A model generated the notes under the pieces. The model had not been told where the DNA came from. It saw only the letters and a program-made list of their open reading frames with translations, and ran no database searches. Both the position numbers and the translations under genes were made by a program. Shown here piece after piece: positions 29,173 through 40,795 of a stretch of 64,000 bases of DNA (within the stretch, counting starts at the first letter, position 1; each line of letters opens with the position of its first letter). Where the stretch lies: the NCBI RefSeq assembly GCF_019175385.1, contig NC_083348.1:945001-1009000 (forward strand), written 5' to 3'. The stretch is from Lycium barbarum (lineage: Eukaryota > Streptophyta > Magnoliopsida > Solanales > Solanaceae).

Positions 29173-32168
29173 TCTGACATCCCATATGTGGCTGCGCCAA
29201 CCGGTATATATGTCCCAGCAACTGACTTTGCGGTATACTAAAGGCATCAATTGAACAGGGTAGTGAAGTTCAAGTGATAGATGTTACAAGGTAAGTTGAT
29301 GATATTTTCACCACAGGTTAGAGTTGGAAAGTCCTAATGCAATAACATCAGGGAAAGAAAAAAAAAATGAGTATATAAAAAGTAAAGTGTAAGAAATAGG
29401 GGGTGAGTGAAGCTTCCAAGAGAGACGACGGGCAAGGCAAGGGACTAATTGGATAAAATTCGGAAATAGGCATGCAAAAGGGATAAAGTATAGTAGTGTG
29501 AAACAAAAGATGAATGTGTGGGGTTAAAAAAAGACTTTGATAAGTGGGACTAAAGGATAGTAATCACAAATAGAGATGTGAAGTAAGAGAGAGAATGATC
29601 AGGCCTTGCAACAATACTAAGAGATTTCCAGATCTCGAGAGGTGTATAAAGGAATAAATGTGTAGTCATACTGACACGGTTGCCTCGAAAACGGAAAAGC
29701 TTCCCTAAAAGATGATTTAAAAATAGAACGAATTTTCACGTTTAAAGGAATATTTCACGAACTTCAAGGTCAAAACTATAAAATAACAAATGGAGAAGGG
29801 CGCTTGTGGAGGAAGGAACTCAAGGAAGGTTTGAGGATGAAAGTAGGAAAGGCACACTAATGGGCTGGTCAAAAGGAGAGAAGAGAAGAAGAAGGGAGAA
29901 AAGGAAAATTGAGAAATCACCAAGGACAAGAGAGAGGACAATGAACTAACAAAGCAAACCAAGAGGTAGTACATCAATGACATGGGATGAGGATAAGGAA
30001 TACCGAGATTCGATTATAAACGAAATAGAAGGATGTATGGGAAATATTCATGAGTATGGACTAGCCTTGGCGGCAGGAAGGAGAAGAAAGAAGAAAGTAT
30101 ATTTGCAAGGATTTCACGACACGAACAAGAACTGGCAGAACACTGGAAGAACTACAACGCATAGGCGGGATGCAAATAAGTAGTCAAGGAAAATTTCGGA
30201 TAAGTGAGCTAAGTAAATAAAATGATTGATAGTGGAAGGGGAAGAGTGTAGCATATTAACTCTCAATGATATATTGTAGACGTAGAGTGAAACCGGAAAC
30301 TCAGAGTAAGAAGAATTTTAGTGATAATAGTTATGGAGGAAGACGAAGGATAAAAAGAGAAAAGTTTGACCAAACGTTCCGTGAAATGTTTTGATGGATT
30401 CTTATGTCCCCATTAACCCGTTGATTCGGGAAATGTTCAGTCATAAAAGGTAGAAGTAGAAGGGCCTTAAAGAAGGCAGCGAGAATGGATCTGTAATGCA
30501 TAAGCGCTTCGTTTAAATGCAAGGCCCTCGATTAGCAGAAAGGAAAATAAGTCAAGCTATACTATGAGAGAATTCTGGTATTACATGAGACCAAAAGAGT
30601 GGGAGGATCATTAGGGTAGGCCGATGACTGCTGATACTCGGGAATTACTAGTGTATAAGAACACCTTTAAAAAGGGGGGGAAGAGAAGATCTAGTCCTGA
30701 AACGAGGTGTGACATTGTCAAAATTCCAAGGAAAGAAAGATGTTAGCTTAAAGAGGGCAAGATTCGGGACGCAGTGGCATATCAAGAATGCATTAAAAGG
30801 GAGCAGAAACGATTTAAGGATAAGCATACCACAAAGCAGGTATGAAAAGGAATTAAAATGGATCAAGAGAATATTTCATTCGGGCGTGAGATATGATATT
30901 TCTAGACCAGGGAAATTTGTGCCGCACCTAAATAGGAAGTGACATATCCTAAAGAGTGATAAAGATTGTAAGAAAGCTCTGCAAGCTAACTACAAAGAGA
31001 ATGATGAAATGGATGATGAGTACAAAGGACACTTTGGGTTACAACGGAAGAAAATATTGATATTACAGGAAAAATATGATAATCTTAACAAAGGGAGTAA
31101 CGATAAGCGGTATGGCGATCTCTAAAGAGAGGAAGAACGATGTGGGTGCATATAGAAAGGCAACAGCATCACCAGAAACTAGAAAGTATATCACGGGTCA
31201 CTAACTATACTGAGCATAAGGGTATGTATTATAGAATTATATGAATCATCAGCGTAAGGTTATGCCCCGCAGATGGGAATGGACATACCGGAAAGCCAAC
31301 AAGGAATGACAGCTAACAAAGTGATCACTGGAATGAGGATGTCAAGGGTAAGTATACCATACCGATGTTGGAAAAGAAGCTGTGGTAAAGTGAGAATTTC
31401 CCTAACTTTATAATTATAAGTTATATTGCAAGATTTGAGGCAAAGGAATTAAAGGGAGAGTTTGACAAGAACTCGAAGATATTGTGAGCTATAGACCAGT
31501 TCGAACTATGATTATTGGTTCATCGCAATATATAATCCTGCTACGAAGAATAATAAAGATGATGATGGAACATTAGGAATGTACGTATTTAAGAAATTGT
31601 ATTGAGGATATGGTTATAACTGATTATGGAAAGGAATTAAGAAAGATGGTTAAAGAGACGTAACCGTTAAGAGTAAGGATTTGTCAGTAGCAGAGTAATG
31701 CTGAACAAGCAATGGGACATTAGTATAAGAAAATTTATGATAAATCGGAAAGCTTGGCTGATGAATTACGAAGGGATAATTTAGCACGTATCTAAGCTCA
31801 ATAAGTACAAGTAGGTATAGCCAAGATAGTATCGGAGGAGTCAACAAAATAAAGTATTGTATTCGAGCAAAGGAGTTATCCGCTAATAAAGAAATGAGGA
31901 AGGACGCTCGCAGGACGGTGAGTAGCCTTGGTGTGGCCAGTTAAACCACAGGAATGAAGACAGAATGAGAACGGAATAATAATTGACTTATGATCATATA
32001 CATGAGAATTGAAGACTGTACGACTCACAAATGAATTTGATAAAGAGCTAAGAAGAACAGGACGAAACTGACCAAATTATAATATAAGTATATGGTAGTC
32101 AAACAAAAAAAATTAATGAGGATATCGAGGATCGGCACACTACAACATTCGAGGACGAATGTTTTTAA

Positions 32169-32179
32169 GAGGGGAAGGA
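32169..32179 (+). other. Polypurine tract of element B
   Basis: agaggggaagga lies directly before the 3' LTR start at 32180. It is almost the same as the tract of element C (aagaggggaagaa before 48499). Confidence 0.8.
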
Positions 32180-33703
32180 TGTTACACCCCGTTTCTTCAA
32201 AAAAGCACCTATCAAATTTGAAACATAAGTATGTTGAGTTATGGTTAAATAAAACTACTTTGGAATATAAGGAGCAAGCATTATTAAGTATACTTAATGA
32301 GGGAAGGATGTATATAAGGTATACCGAAAGGTTTTATAAGGAAATGAGTGGAAGAAATGGAGTAGTACGACTTTGGAGAAAGAATGGTTAAAGTTTCGTG
32401 TGAAAATTTTGGTCCAACTTGAGGGAAGAATATCTCTAAGCATATGAAGTGTTTTAAGGTGTTTCAAAAGCCTAAAATGAATTTCGTCGAGTCTAGTTTC
32501 TAATGCAATAAACCGTTCATCGATACATCAGAGTAGAGAATTATGGACGTTAAAAGTTCGGCTGACAACGCATAAACGTGTGCCAGAGTAACCGACCTGC
32601 TACAGTAAACTGCTACAGTGACCCGACCTGAATTTGAACCTTAGAAAGGGGGAAAAACCCCTTTTTTTTCTCACCAAAAATCAGATTGGGAACTCAGCAA
32701 CATATAGGGGTGTTTATGTCATAAAGAAAGTGAGGAATTGGAGTGATTTTGATTAGTCGAGGCTCGGGTAGCGCATGATCGTAATTCTAGTATTGTTGTG
32801 CAGTGGATTTTGACGTGGATTCCAAGTGAATATTGAAGATATTGCTATTTCAACAAGAATAAGGTATGAATTTCTCTTTATTATTATTACTTTTGGTTTA
32901 TTCACGAATATAGAGTGATTAAATGGTCGTATAATAAAATTGTTGGTTGTGGAAATTGGAAAAACGACGTGAGGGATACTTTATTAATGTTGATATTGTT
33001 GTTGTTGTTGGTTGCTGAATTGAGATTTCGGGTTAGGCATATAAATAGAGGAGATGCTGCCGAAATTTCAGCAGATTCTAGAAAGGTTTACTTGAAAGTT
33101 TAGCACAAATATACTACGATGAGTCTAACGATAGTGTGCATCCTCTTAAATGTAGACTTGCAAGCTCGTACGAATAAGTGTAGAAAATTGGAGGCTGAAC
33201 AGGTATGTTAGGGCTCGTCCCTTTCTTTCAAAGGCATGATTCCTATGTTATGATTCCATAAATGTTTCCATAACCTTCTTGTTTTCAAAAGCTAGAAGCT
33301 CATGATTCTTAAAGCTTCTCATGATGTTAAAGATGAGAATGATTCTATGATGATTATAAAGATGATGATGATTTTATGTTTAAAAGTTCCAAGCTTATGA
33401 TTTCAATGTGAATATGAGAATGTTGAGCTATTTCATCATTTTCTCGATTCTATTCATTGTTGTTGATCTCACCTTATAATAATTGTTCCTTCAAGGTGAG
33501 AAAGAGCGATGATGATTATTTCGTAATATAATCGGAGGTTACCGACCTTACATCACTCCGATAGAGTCATAGCGATCTTGGGCTCTCATGCATGCTACTC
33601 ATGTGATAATATATTTATGTATATATTTACATAACCGAGTACCTTACTAAAGGGTCGGGTACGGTATATATTTATATAACTGAATCCCTTACTAAAGGGC
33701 CGG

Positions 33704-36576
33704 TGTCAAGCCCCAAAACCCACCCTGGACGTAACAGGCATCCGATACTATAAACAACCCCAAAAGCACCTTATAAAATAATTATAACACTTGAACCCGC
33801 CAGGTTCAACATTCGCCTCCAACAGTTTATAAATTAAATGTAACAAATCATGAATATATAAATTAAATCAGCGGAAGTCTTTATTCACCCAATACTTAGT
33901 CAAACGTAATAACGTGCCCGAGAGTTAATCAATAACTCAATAACTACCCACAAGAACGTATACTATGGAGCTTCTAAGATAATGAGCAATGTCTAAATCA
34001 TCAGGACGCAGCCCGAAACTAAAAGACGAAAAGTAAAGATAGAATGGTGCCCCACGAACAATCATGTGGGCTCACCGAATAGTCTCGAAAGCAGCAAGTT
34101 CTCTTAAGTCGTAGGCGTATCACGAACCTGCTCTTCAATGATACCTAACATACCATAAAAAACAACAATGGAATGCCTGAGTACTGGGTACTCAGTGAGT
34201 GTCTAAGGGGCAATAGTTAACAAAACAAGATATAGTGAATAAAATCAATAAAATGATATCAATGAAAATAACAGTTCAAACCCAGGAATAAAGTGAGTCA
34301 ACAACATTAAAGAGTCATCAAAGAACCCAACAATGACAGACACATTAACTTAACTCCTTACCATTTACCAGGCCAAGTATTTCACTGACGAATTCAAATC
34401 ACCACAAGCCACTCACAGGCAACAAGATATAAAACAAGCCACTCACAGGTAGATCAATCAATCGATACTCCGGGTTAGGAAACCGTGGAGACTAATCATC
34501 ATATGGACTAGCACAGCAATAGATACTCCGGGCTTAGAAGCAACGGAGGCTAATCGTCCTCTGGACTAGCACAGCCATAGATACTCCGGTCTAGGAAGAC
34601 AGAGGCTAATCATCCTCTGGACTAGCACAGCAATAGATACTCCGCGCTAGGAAGCAACAGAGGCTAATCGTCCTCTGGACTAGCACAGCAATAGATACTC
34701 CGCGCTAGGAAACAACAGAGGCTAATCGTCCTCTGGACTAGCACTGCCATAGATACTCCGGTCTAGGAAGCAACAGAGGTCAATCGTCCTCTGGACTGAC
34801 ACAGCAATACCCGTATCGATACGTTAGGATCCATAATGGCTAATCGTCCTCTGGATTAGCACAGCTTACCCATACAGGCCCAAACACCAACAAAATACAA
34901 ATCATGGCATATTACCGAATCATCAATCATGGCTTAGATCCGAATCTCACTTCTCAAGTCATCATCTCAAAATGGAGGCATTTCAAGTCATAACCGATTT
35001 AGAATATTATTCAAATCTCTTATTCAATTTCAAGTTCAAGAAACCCATTCAACAACAAAATAAGTTTAAGGTCCAACCTTTAGAAGATTAAGTTCAATCA
35101 TCCAATAATGGGAAAAGCGAGTTTCACAAAGTAGTATAGTTCGTATAAGGTTCGATGCGGGCTTAACCCTACACGCGCATGACCTTGTCTAAAAGAAATC
35201 ATCTTTAATTCCAGAATAAATTCCACCAAACAAGAGTTATACCTTATACAAAAAATCAAGGAAGGATTCTCAAATACAATTCATGCTTTCACAATATAAG
35301 CGTACTTCACAAGTAGACATAGTTGAAAAGATGATTTTTGGAATATAGACATACTTCAAGGAAGATTTTTGGGGAAATCTAGACATACAGGAAAAGACGA
35401 ATTTTGAAATATAGACATACAACACACCTTCATAGTCAAAAGGATTTTCAAAAGAGACATACAAATCACAACCAAAGAGTTAATAAAAACCGATAGAAAC
35501 AGTATGTTCAAAAGAGACATACAAATTACCTTTATATTCAAAAAGGATTTTATTTTTAAAGAGACATACCTTAAATCCCGTTAAAATATTCCAAACGTAA
35601 GCTCCATGCTTCAAAGAATCATTCTACATCTAATTGAGGTTTGTATGACCAATAAACTATAGATATCCACCAAATTCGCAGCTACTGTTCATAGCTGGAA
35701 ACGCATAGCTACAGACCTCTAAATCCGATCTTTACCATTCACATTTAAGACCTATATGTTGGGACCACTCAGTTAAAATTTGGGCTCGATCCAACGGTCA
35801 GATAAGCGGGAAATGTCAATTTAATATGGCTGGTCGGAGGAAATTCTATAGCAAAAATACTAGGGTTTGTTTTTAATAAAGTGCATCTAAACCAATCCTA
35901 TTTCATGATTCTACTAACTATTCCATGTCTAAAACATAATAATAATTCCATGTATCCATAAAAGTGTGAGGGTGTTGCCTTTTTGAAGAAATCCCAAAGC
36001 TTCATCCCATATTTGACCTTGAATGAAGTTTCCACAATCTATCGATTTCATATAATGATTCGGTGTTAACCTAGTGATTTGTTAAGGTAATTAACTTAGG
36101 GATTTGAGTAAAAACTCACCTTAGAGAGATTATATATGGTCTGGTGGAAAAACCCTCTCCTTAGACGTTTTTGGGTTGTATTTATAGGTTATTATAAAGC
36201 CTTGGGCTTTAAAACCTAATCCTACATGAATTGGGATTTCCATTTTATACAGCTTCAGTAAATCGGTCATAACTTTTCTTACAGACCTTTGTTTGACCTC
36301 CATAATATATGGTTGGAAAGGTATTTCAAATACCTACAACTTTCATGTTTTGAGTTTTCCCAAATTCCTAACAAAAATACCCGAAAACTGGGAATAACTG
36401 AAATTGTCTCAGACTTAGACGAATTTCAGGATTTCTAAGGAACTTCCTTATCTCATTTGACCCCGAAAAGATTATTTAACACCATTATCCATCTCAAGAG
36501 ATCCAAAAGGTTAAAATTACATCTAAACCCCAATTATTTCACATTGACACCTAACTCGGATTTACGGGATGTTACA
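33704..36576 (-). mobile_element. Element F: solo LTR nested in the element B 3' LTR
   Basis: It is 2873 bp, with termini tgtcaagcccc and gggatgttaca, and is flanked by a perfect 5 bp TSD, gccgg (33699-33703 and 36577-36581). Read on the minus strand it begins tgtaacatccc and ends gggcttgaca, the usual polarity of this LTR type. There is no internal region and no coding capacity. It inserted inside one unit of the 45 bp array. It contains its own ~58 bp tandem array (34460-34863). Confidence 0.88.
34460..34863. repeat. ~58 bp tandem array in element F
   Basis: About seven units, each with atagatactccg, a variable ggaagcaacagaggctaat segment, then cgtcctctggactagcacag. Unit length varies slightly (about 55-61 bp) and the outer units are the most diverged, as expected for an array growing from its centre. 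Confidence 0.85.
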
Positions 36577-36587
36577 GCCGGATGCAG

Positions 36588-36990
36588 TATATATTTATAT
36601 AACCGAGTCCCTTACTAAAAGGTCGGGTACGGTATATATTTACATAACCGAGTCCCTTACTAAAGGGTCGGGTACGGTATATATTTACATAACCGAGTCC
36701 CTTACTAAAGGTCCGGGTACGGTATATATTTACATAACCGAGTCCCTTACTAAAGGTCCGGGTACGGTATATATTTACATAACCGAGTCCCTTACTAAAG
36801 GGTCGGGTATAGTATATTTTTTGTATAACCGAGTCCCTTACTAAAGGGCCGGGTACGGTATATATTTACATAATCAAGTCCCTTACTAAAGGGCCGGGTA
36901 TGGTATATATTTACATAACCGAGTTCCTTACTAAAGGGCCGGGTACGGTATATATTTATATAACCGAGTCCCATAATGGGACGGATACGG
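36588..36990. repeat. 45 bp minisatellite in element B 3' LTR (main block)
   Basis: Nine copies of the same 45 bp unit as 26755-27120. Two further copies lie left of element F at about 33608-33703, giving about eleven in this LTR against eight in the 5' LTR. Confidence 0.88.
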
Positions 36991-37655
36991 TATACAAAGT
37001 ATATATATGCATGACTCACCACATAAGGTACATATGCATTGGTATCCCTTGATTATCATACTTATCTCATGTCATCTTTCCATTCAATCATGACCTTCAC
37101 TACTATGTTTCATGCTTTACATATTCAGTACATTTTCCGTACTGACCCCCTTTCTTCGGGGGCTGCGTTTCATGCCCGCAGGTGCAGACATTCAGTTTGG
37201 TGATCGTCCAGCCTAAGACTTCTGCTCAGCTGCTTGGAGAGCTCCATTGTTCCTGAGTTTGAGTCATTTTGGTACAGGTCCTTTGATACAGACATATGCA
37301 TATCCAGGGGTACGGCTGGGCCCTGACCCGTCATATGTCACTGTTATATTCTTAGAGGTCTGTAGACATGTATGGGTTGCATATATGTTTTGGTCAGCTA
37401 TATCGACATAGTTCGTTTGGATTTTCCCGTATATAGTGGCAGCCTTGTCGGCTTGCATATTTTCTTATGTTTTGGTTAACTGTGACTCCTCAGGAGACAA
37501 ATTCATTTTGATATATGACATTATAAGTCTACAGCATGCTTTCACAAATTTCCATATTGTCCTTAGTTTCTGTCTGATTATATCTAGCGGGTTCGTATAC
37601 GAGTGTCTAGCTGGGGCACTAGTCATGGCCCATCGGTTTGGGTCGTGACATGACA

Positions 37656-38575
37656 CCTTTCTAGCTTGGCTAGGAACTCTTGAAGAGCTGCATGTCCTTA
37701 TATTAAAGTTGAACAAGTTCCATGAACCTATAAGTACTAGGCAGAATTTTTTCTTTCCCAGGTTGCAGATTTTCGATCTGTTTCATAATGACTTCAGTGG
37801 CTCACTGCCTTCAGAAGTTTTTCGAAACTTCAAAGCAATAATAAAAAATGGCACAGACAAAGGGGACTTCAGATATATGGAAACACCATCTTATGACTTC
37901 TCTTATGTAGTGTACGAGGATTCAATGAGGTTGGTGATCAAAGGCTAGGATATTGAGCTAGAAAAAATCAACACAATCATGACAACCATAGATCTCTCAA
38001 GCAACCATTTTGAAAGTCTGATTCCGAAAACACTAAAGGATCTCAGCGCACTTTGGCTACTCAATATATCCCATAACAATCTCAGTGGGGATATTCCAAT
38101 GGAACTGGGGCAATTGAATATGCTTGAAGCATTAGATCTCTCTAGGAATTGGCTCACTGGAAAGATTCTGCAGGAATTGACACAGCTAAAATTTCTGGCA
38201 ATGTTAAACCTCTCTCAAAATCTTCTTGTTAGACGCATTCCTCGAGGTCCACAATTCAACACATTTGAAAATTATTCATATGGTGAAAACCTTGGTTTAT
38301 GTGGTCCTCCTTTATCAAAGCAATGTGGAACGAGTGATCCATCACATGTTTCTCATCCATTGGAGTCGGATGAAGAAGATGATTCATATTTTGCGAGTGG
38401 ATTTACATGGGAATCCATGGTCATAGTCTACAGGTGTGGACTTGTTGTTGGAACTGTCATGTAGAGCCTCATGTCTAAAGCTCGTAAGCCAAAATGGGTT
38501 GTGGAATTTCTTGAAGGCGCTTTTCCCAAGAAAATGAGAAGGGCACAGAAGAGAAGGCTGAGACGGCGGACTTAA
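37656..38575 (+). pseudogene. RLP pseudogene 1, 3' part
   Basis: It continues the RLP after element B, in the frame that ends at 25281 once one TSD copy is discounted. It encodes the last LRRs (for example FLAWLGTLEELHVLILKLNK and TTIDLSSNHFESLIPKTLKD), the C-terminal LRR cap (GLCGPPLSKQCG), an acidic juxtamembrane stretch (ESDEEDDSYFASG), a single transmembrane helix (about VIVYRCGLVVGTVM onward) and a short basic cytosolic tail ending RRLRRRT at 38573-38575. Stops interrupt it at 37946-37948 and 38462-38464. There is no kinase domain, as expected for an RLP. Confidence 0.85.
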
Positions 38576-39571
38576 TTGAAGATTGAAAGAGCCAACTTCT
38601 TTTTATTTTCTATTTGTTGTTTGTATATGTAATTATGTTTTGATAGCAGCTTATATGTGTTATTATAGTAGAATGATCCACCTAAACACATAGATTTACC
38701 CGTTCATTTATGACTTAGACATGGAGGTGAATCTCAAATATTTTGAAGCAAATATGGAGAAAAATCTGATATTTGAGCGATAATTTAAACCAGAAAACAC
38801 AATGCAGCAGATGATTCATGTCAGTGCTTAAGAAATAGGTTCACCTTTTGTTTTATATATTCAAAATGTTGCCAAAATTCCTCATCATTTGTTTTCAGTA
38901 ACTTTGACATGTTTGAAAGAAACAAGTGGATACACATCGAGGAGAGCAACTATCTGGTTGTTGTTGCTCAGAACTCAGTATAGCCTATCATATGCCTTTT
39001 TCATCTTATAAAAAGACACAACATAATGCCAAATACCATATTATTCGTTGGTTCTTCTTTTTGTTTCCATGAAAATCTATTATACTACTTCCTTTCGTTT
39101 GACGTGGTTTGCTCAGCAAAAGGTAATATTACTGTTTTCCATTTGTACAAGTTCAATTTCAGGTTACTGCTTGCTATTTATAAGGGGTTTGTATTTAAGG
39201 GATAACATGTAAATACAAAATAATAAAATTCTTTCTATTTTGATTTATGTGCAATGTATTATTTTTTAGTCAGTTTAAAAAAATGTTACATTTGTGCATT
39301 TAAATTAATTTGATCTCGGTCAAATGGTGTATATAAATTGAGACGGGAAGAAATACTTATAAGTTCAATATATCTTGCAAGTCTCGCGACCAAAACTGAA
39401 GTTGCTCGCTTCTCAGAACAAACAACTCAAAGTGTGTACAGTGTCTCTTCTATTGCATGGCAAAATAGTATTCTTGCTTGCAACTATATATTGTATTTGG
39501 ATCTACTGTCTGTACAACTGTTCGACTTTACAGGTTAAGATGCTATGTAATAATTTTACATTCAAGAATCA
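38576..39571. other. 3' flank of RLP pseudogene 1; no gene seen
   Basis: The first ~400 bases match the 3' flank of pseudogene 2 (gatccacctaaacacatag, ttagacatggaggtgaatct). At about 39085-39355, acttcctttcgtttgacgtgg and aattgagacgggaagaaata face each other like decayed Stowaway ends, so a MITE is possible. The bases aatca at 39567-39571 are the left TSD of the R1 LTR that follows. Confidence 0.5.
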
Positions 39572-40795
39572 TGTCATAACCCATGTTGAGGTCGCGCGGG
39601 CACCTACCTTTCCCACCTCGATAGGCGAACCCTCTCATTGATTACACATCAATCAAGTAAAGGCTATTCATTTAAATCAATAGATACTTAGAAATTCAGC
39701 GAAAACTTCGTAATATATTCAATAAACTCAAGATTTAATTTAATTACAACGATGTAACACATATAGACTCGATCCACTTCCCATGACCTGGTCTAGACTA
39801 GTACAAGAGCGACTAATAATTTCATATTATCACTACATTTTAAGACTCAATCTCCATCCCGAAATGAAATAGGAGGAGGTCTTCCAGATAGGCACCGCGT
39901 ATTTCCACATATGCTTCGATCAATCACCTGAAACAATCTACACCCCAAAAATGGTGTAGCAAGTGCAATATCAGTACAAACCACGCGTACTGAGTAAGTA
40001 TCATAGGCCGCTAATGGTTAGTAACACATATCAGTAAAAGGATTCACAGATAAACATGATAACAACCCCAATCAAGTCATACGGCTATCTACCACACACT
40101 GTATATCAATACCCTTAAGCATTAATTTCACTCTAATAATTCACCAGTCAAGTTCACAATGATATTGGAACTCACATAACATTAAATCGATCGCTTTAGT
40201 CTAGTAGTCAACTCGTCATTAAGACACTCGTTATCCTACATCACATAGAGACCGAACATATAACTGATCTTATGGGCGATTTATAGGATACCTCAACAAG
40301 TTCAATCAATAAATCCAGATCCAAGTACACGTCATTGCCTAAGTAAAGCATTTAATCCCAAATGTTCCAAGTCTGACTAAATCAATCGGAATCCAATCAT
40401 CACAAATAAACACCAAATCATCTCAACACGCCATAATGCAATGCAATGCAAGATGTATCAATGCAATACAATAAAATACAAGATGTATGAATGTAATGCC
40501 ATGCCATGCTAATGACGTGTACACATGTACTCCAGATGGAAATATCGACGTCCCGGTAGCACAAGCCAGTGTGACTCGCGAAGTCTGAGTGCCACCCGTC
40601 CCAGATTTTTGCCCAACAGACAGACGGGAACCTAACCTGCACCACTCTGGAGGACCCGCGGAGTCAATGCACTAATAACGATTCTGGGATAACATCGGAA
40701 TCGGCCATGCAACAACGATGCCCGAATATAACCATCGGACATCGGCCTTCTCACAATCACTCAAAAGAGTTTATCAAAATACCAGTTTCACTCAA

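Larger units (their letters stand above)
27794..32168 (+). other. Non-coding internal region of element B
   Basis: About 4.4 kb, purine-rich on the plus strand beyond about 28900. The longest frames are under 100 codons and none has a gag, protease, reverse transcriptase or integrase motif that I recognise. It carries a 42 bp triplication (28395-28519) and a GT microsatellite (29098-29172). The final bases, acattcgaggacgaatg, are the conserved tract that also precedes the element C 3' LTR. Very old decayed pol cannot be excluded without a profile search. Confidence 0.65.
25282..37650 (+). mobile_element. Element B: large non-autonomous Ty3/gypsy-type LTR element inside RLP1
   Basis: Its LTRs are at 25282-27777 and 32180-37650 (the second enlarged by nested element F). 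It is flanked by a perfect TSD, tgaca (25277-25281 and 37651-37655). It has a primer site for tRNA-Met and a polypurine tract, but the ~4.4 kb between them holds no gag, protease, reverse transcriptase or integrase that I can recognise. That is the layout of a LARD (large retrotransposon derivative). Inserted in the coding strand direction, it splits the RLP without changing the frame of the flanks. The LTRs differ at many sites, so the insertion is older than elements A and C. Confidence 0.85.
32180..37650 (+). repeat. Element B 3' LTR, interrupted by solo LTR F
   Basis: It starts tgttacaccccgtttcttc and ends gggtcgtgaca. The LTR proper is 32180-33703 plus 36582-37650; element F and its duplicated target site lie between. 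Without F it is about 2.6 kb, about 100 bp longer than the 5' LTR, largely because the 45 bp array is longer here (copies at about 33608-33703 and 36588-36990). Confidence 0.85.

Noticed and set aside
28960..29241. A 93-codon frame with a Cys/Val repeat
   Set aside because: The repeat is the translation of the GT microsatellite.
29977..30183. A small frame encoding a lysine/arginine-rich peptide in element B
   Set aside because: It has no homology that I recognise and no start context, and it lies in purine-rich non-coding DNA where such frames arise by chance.
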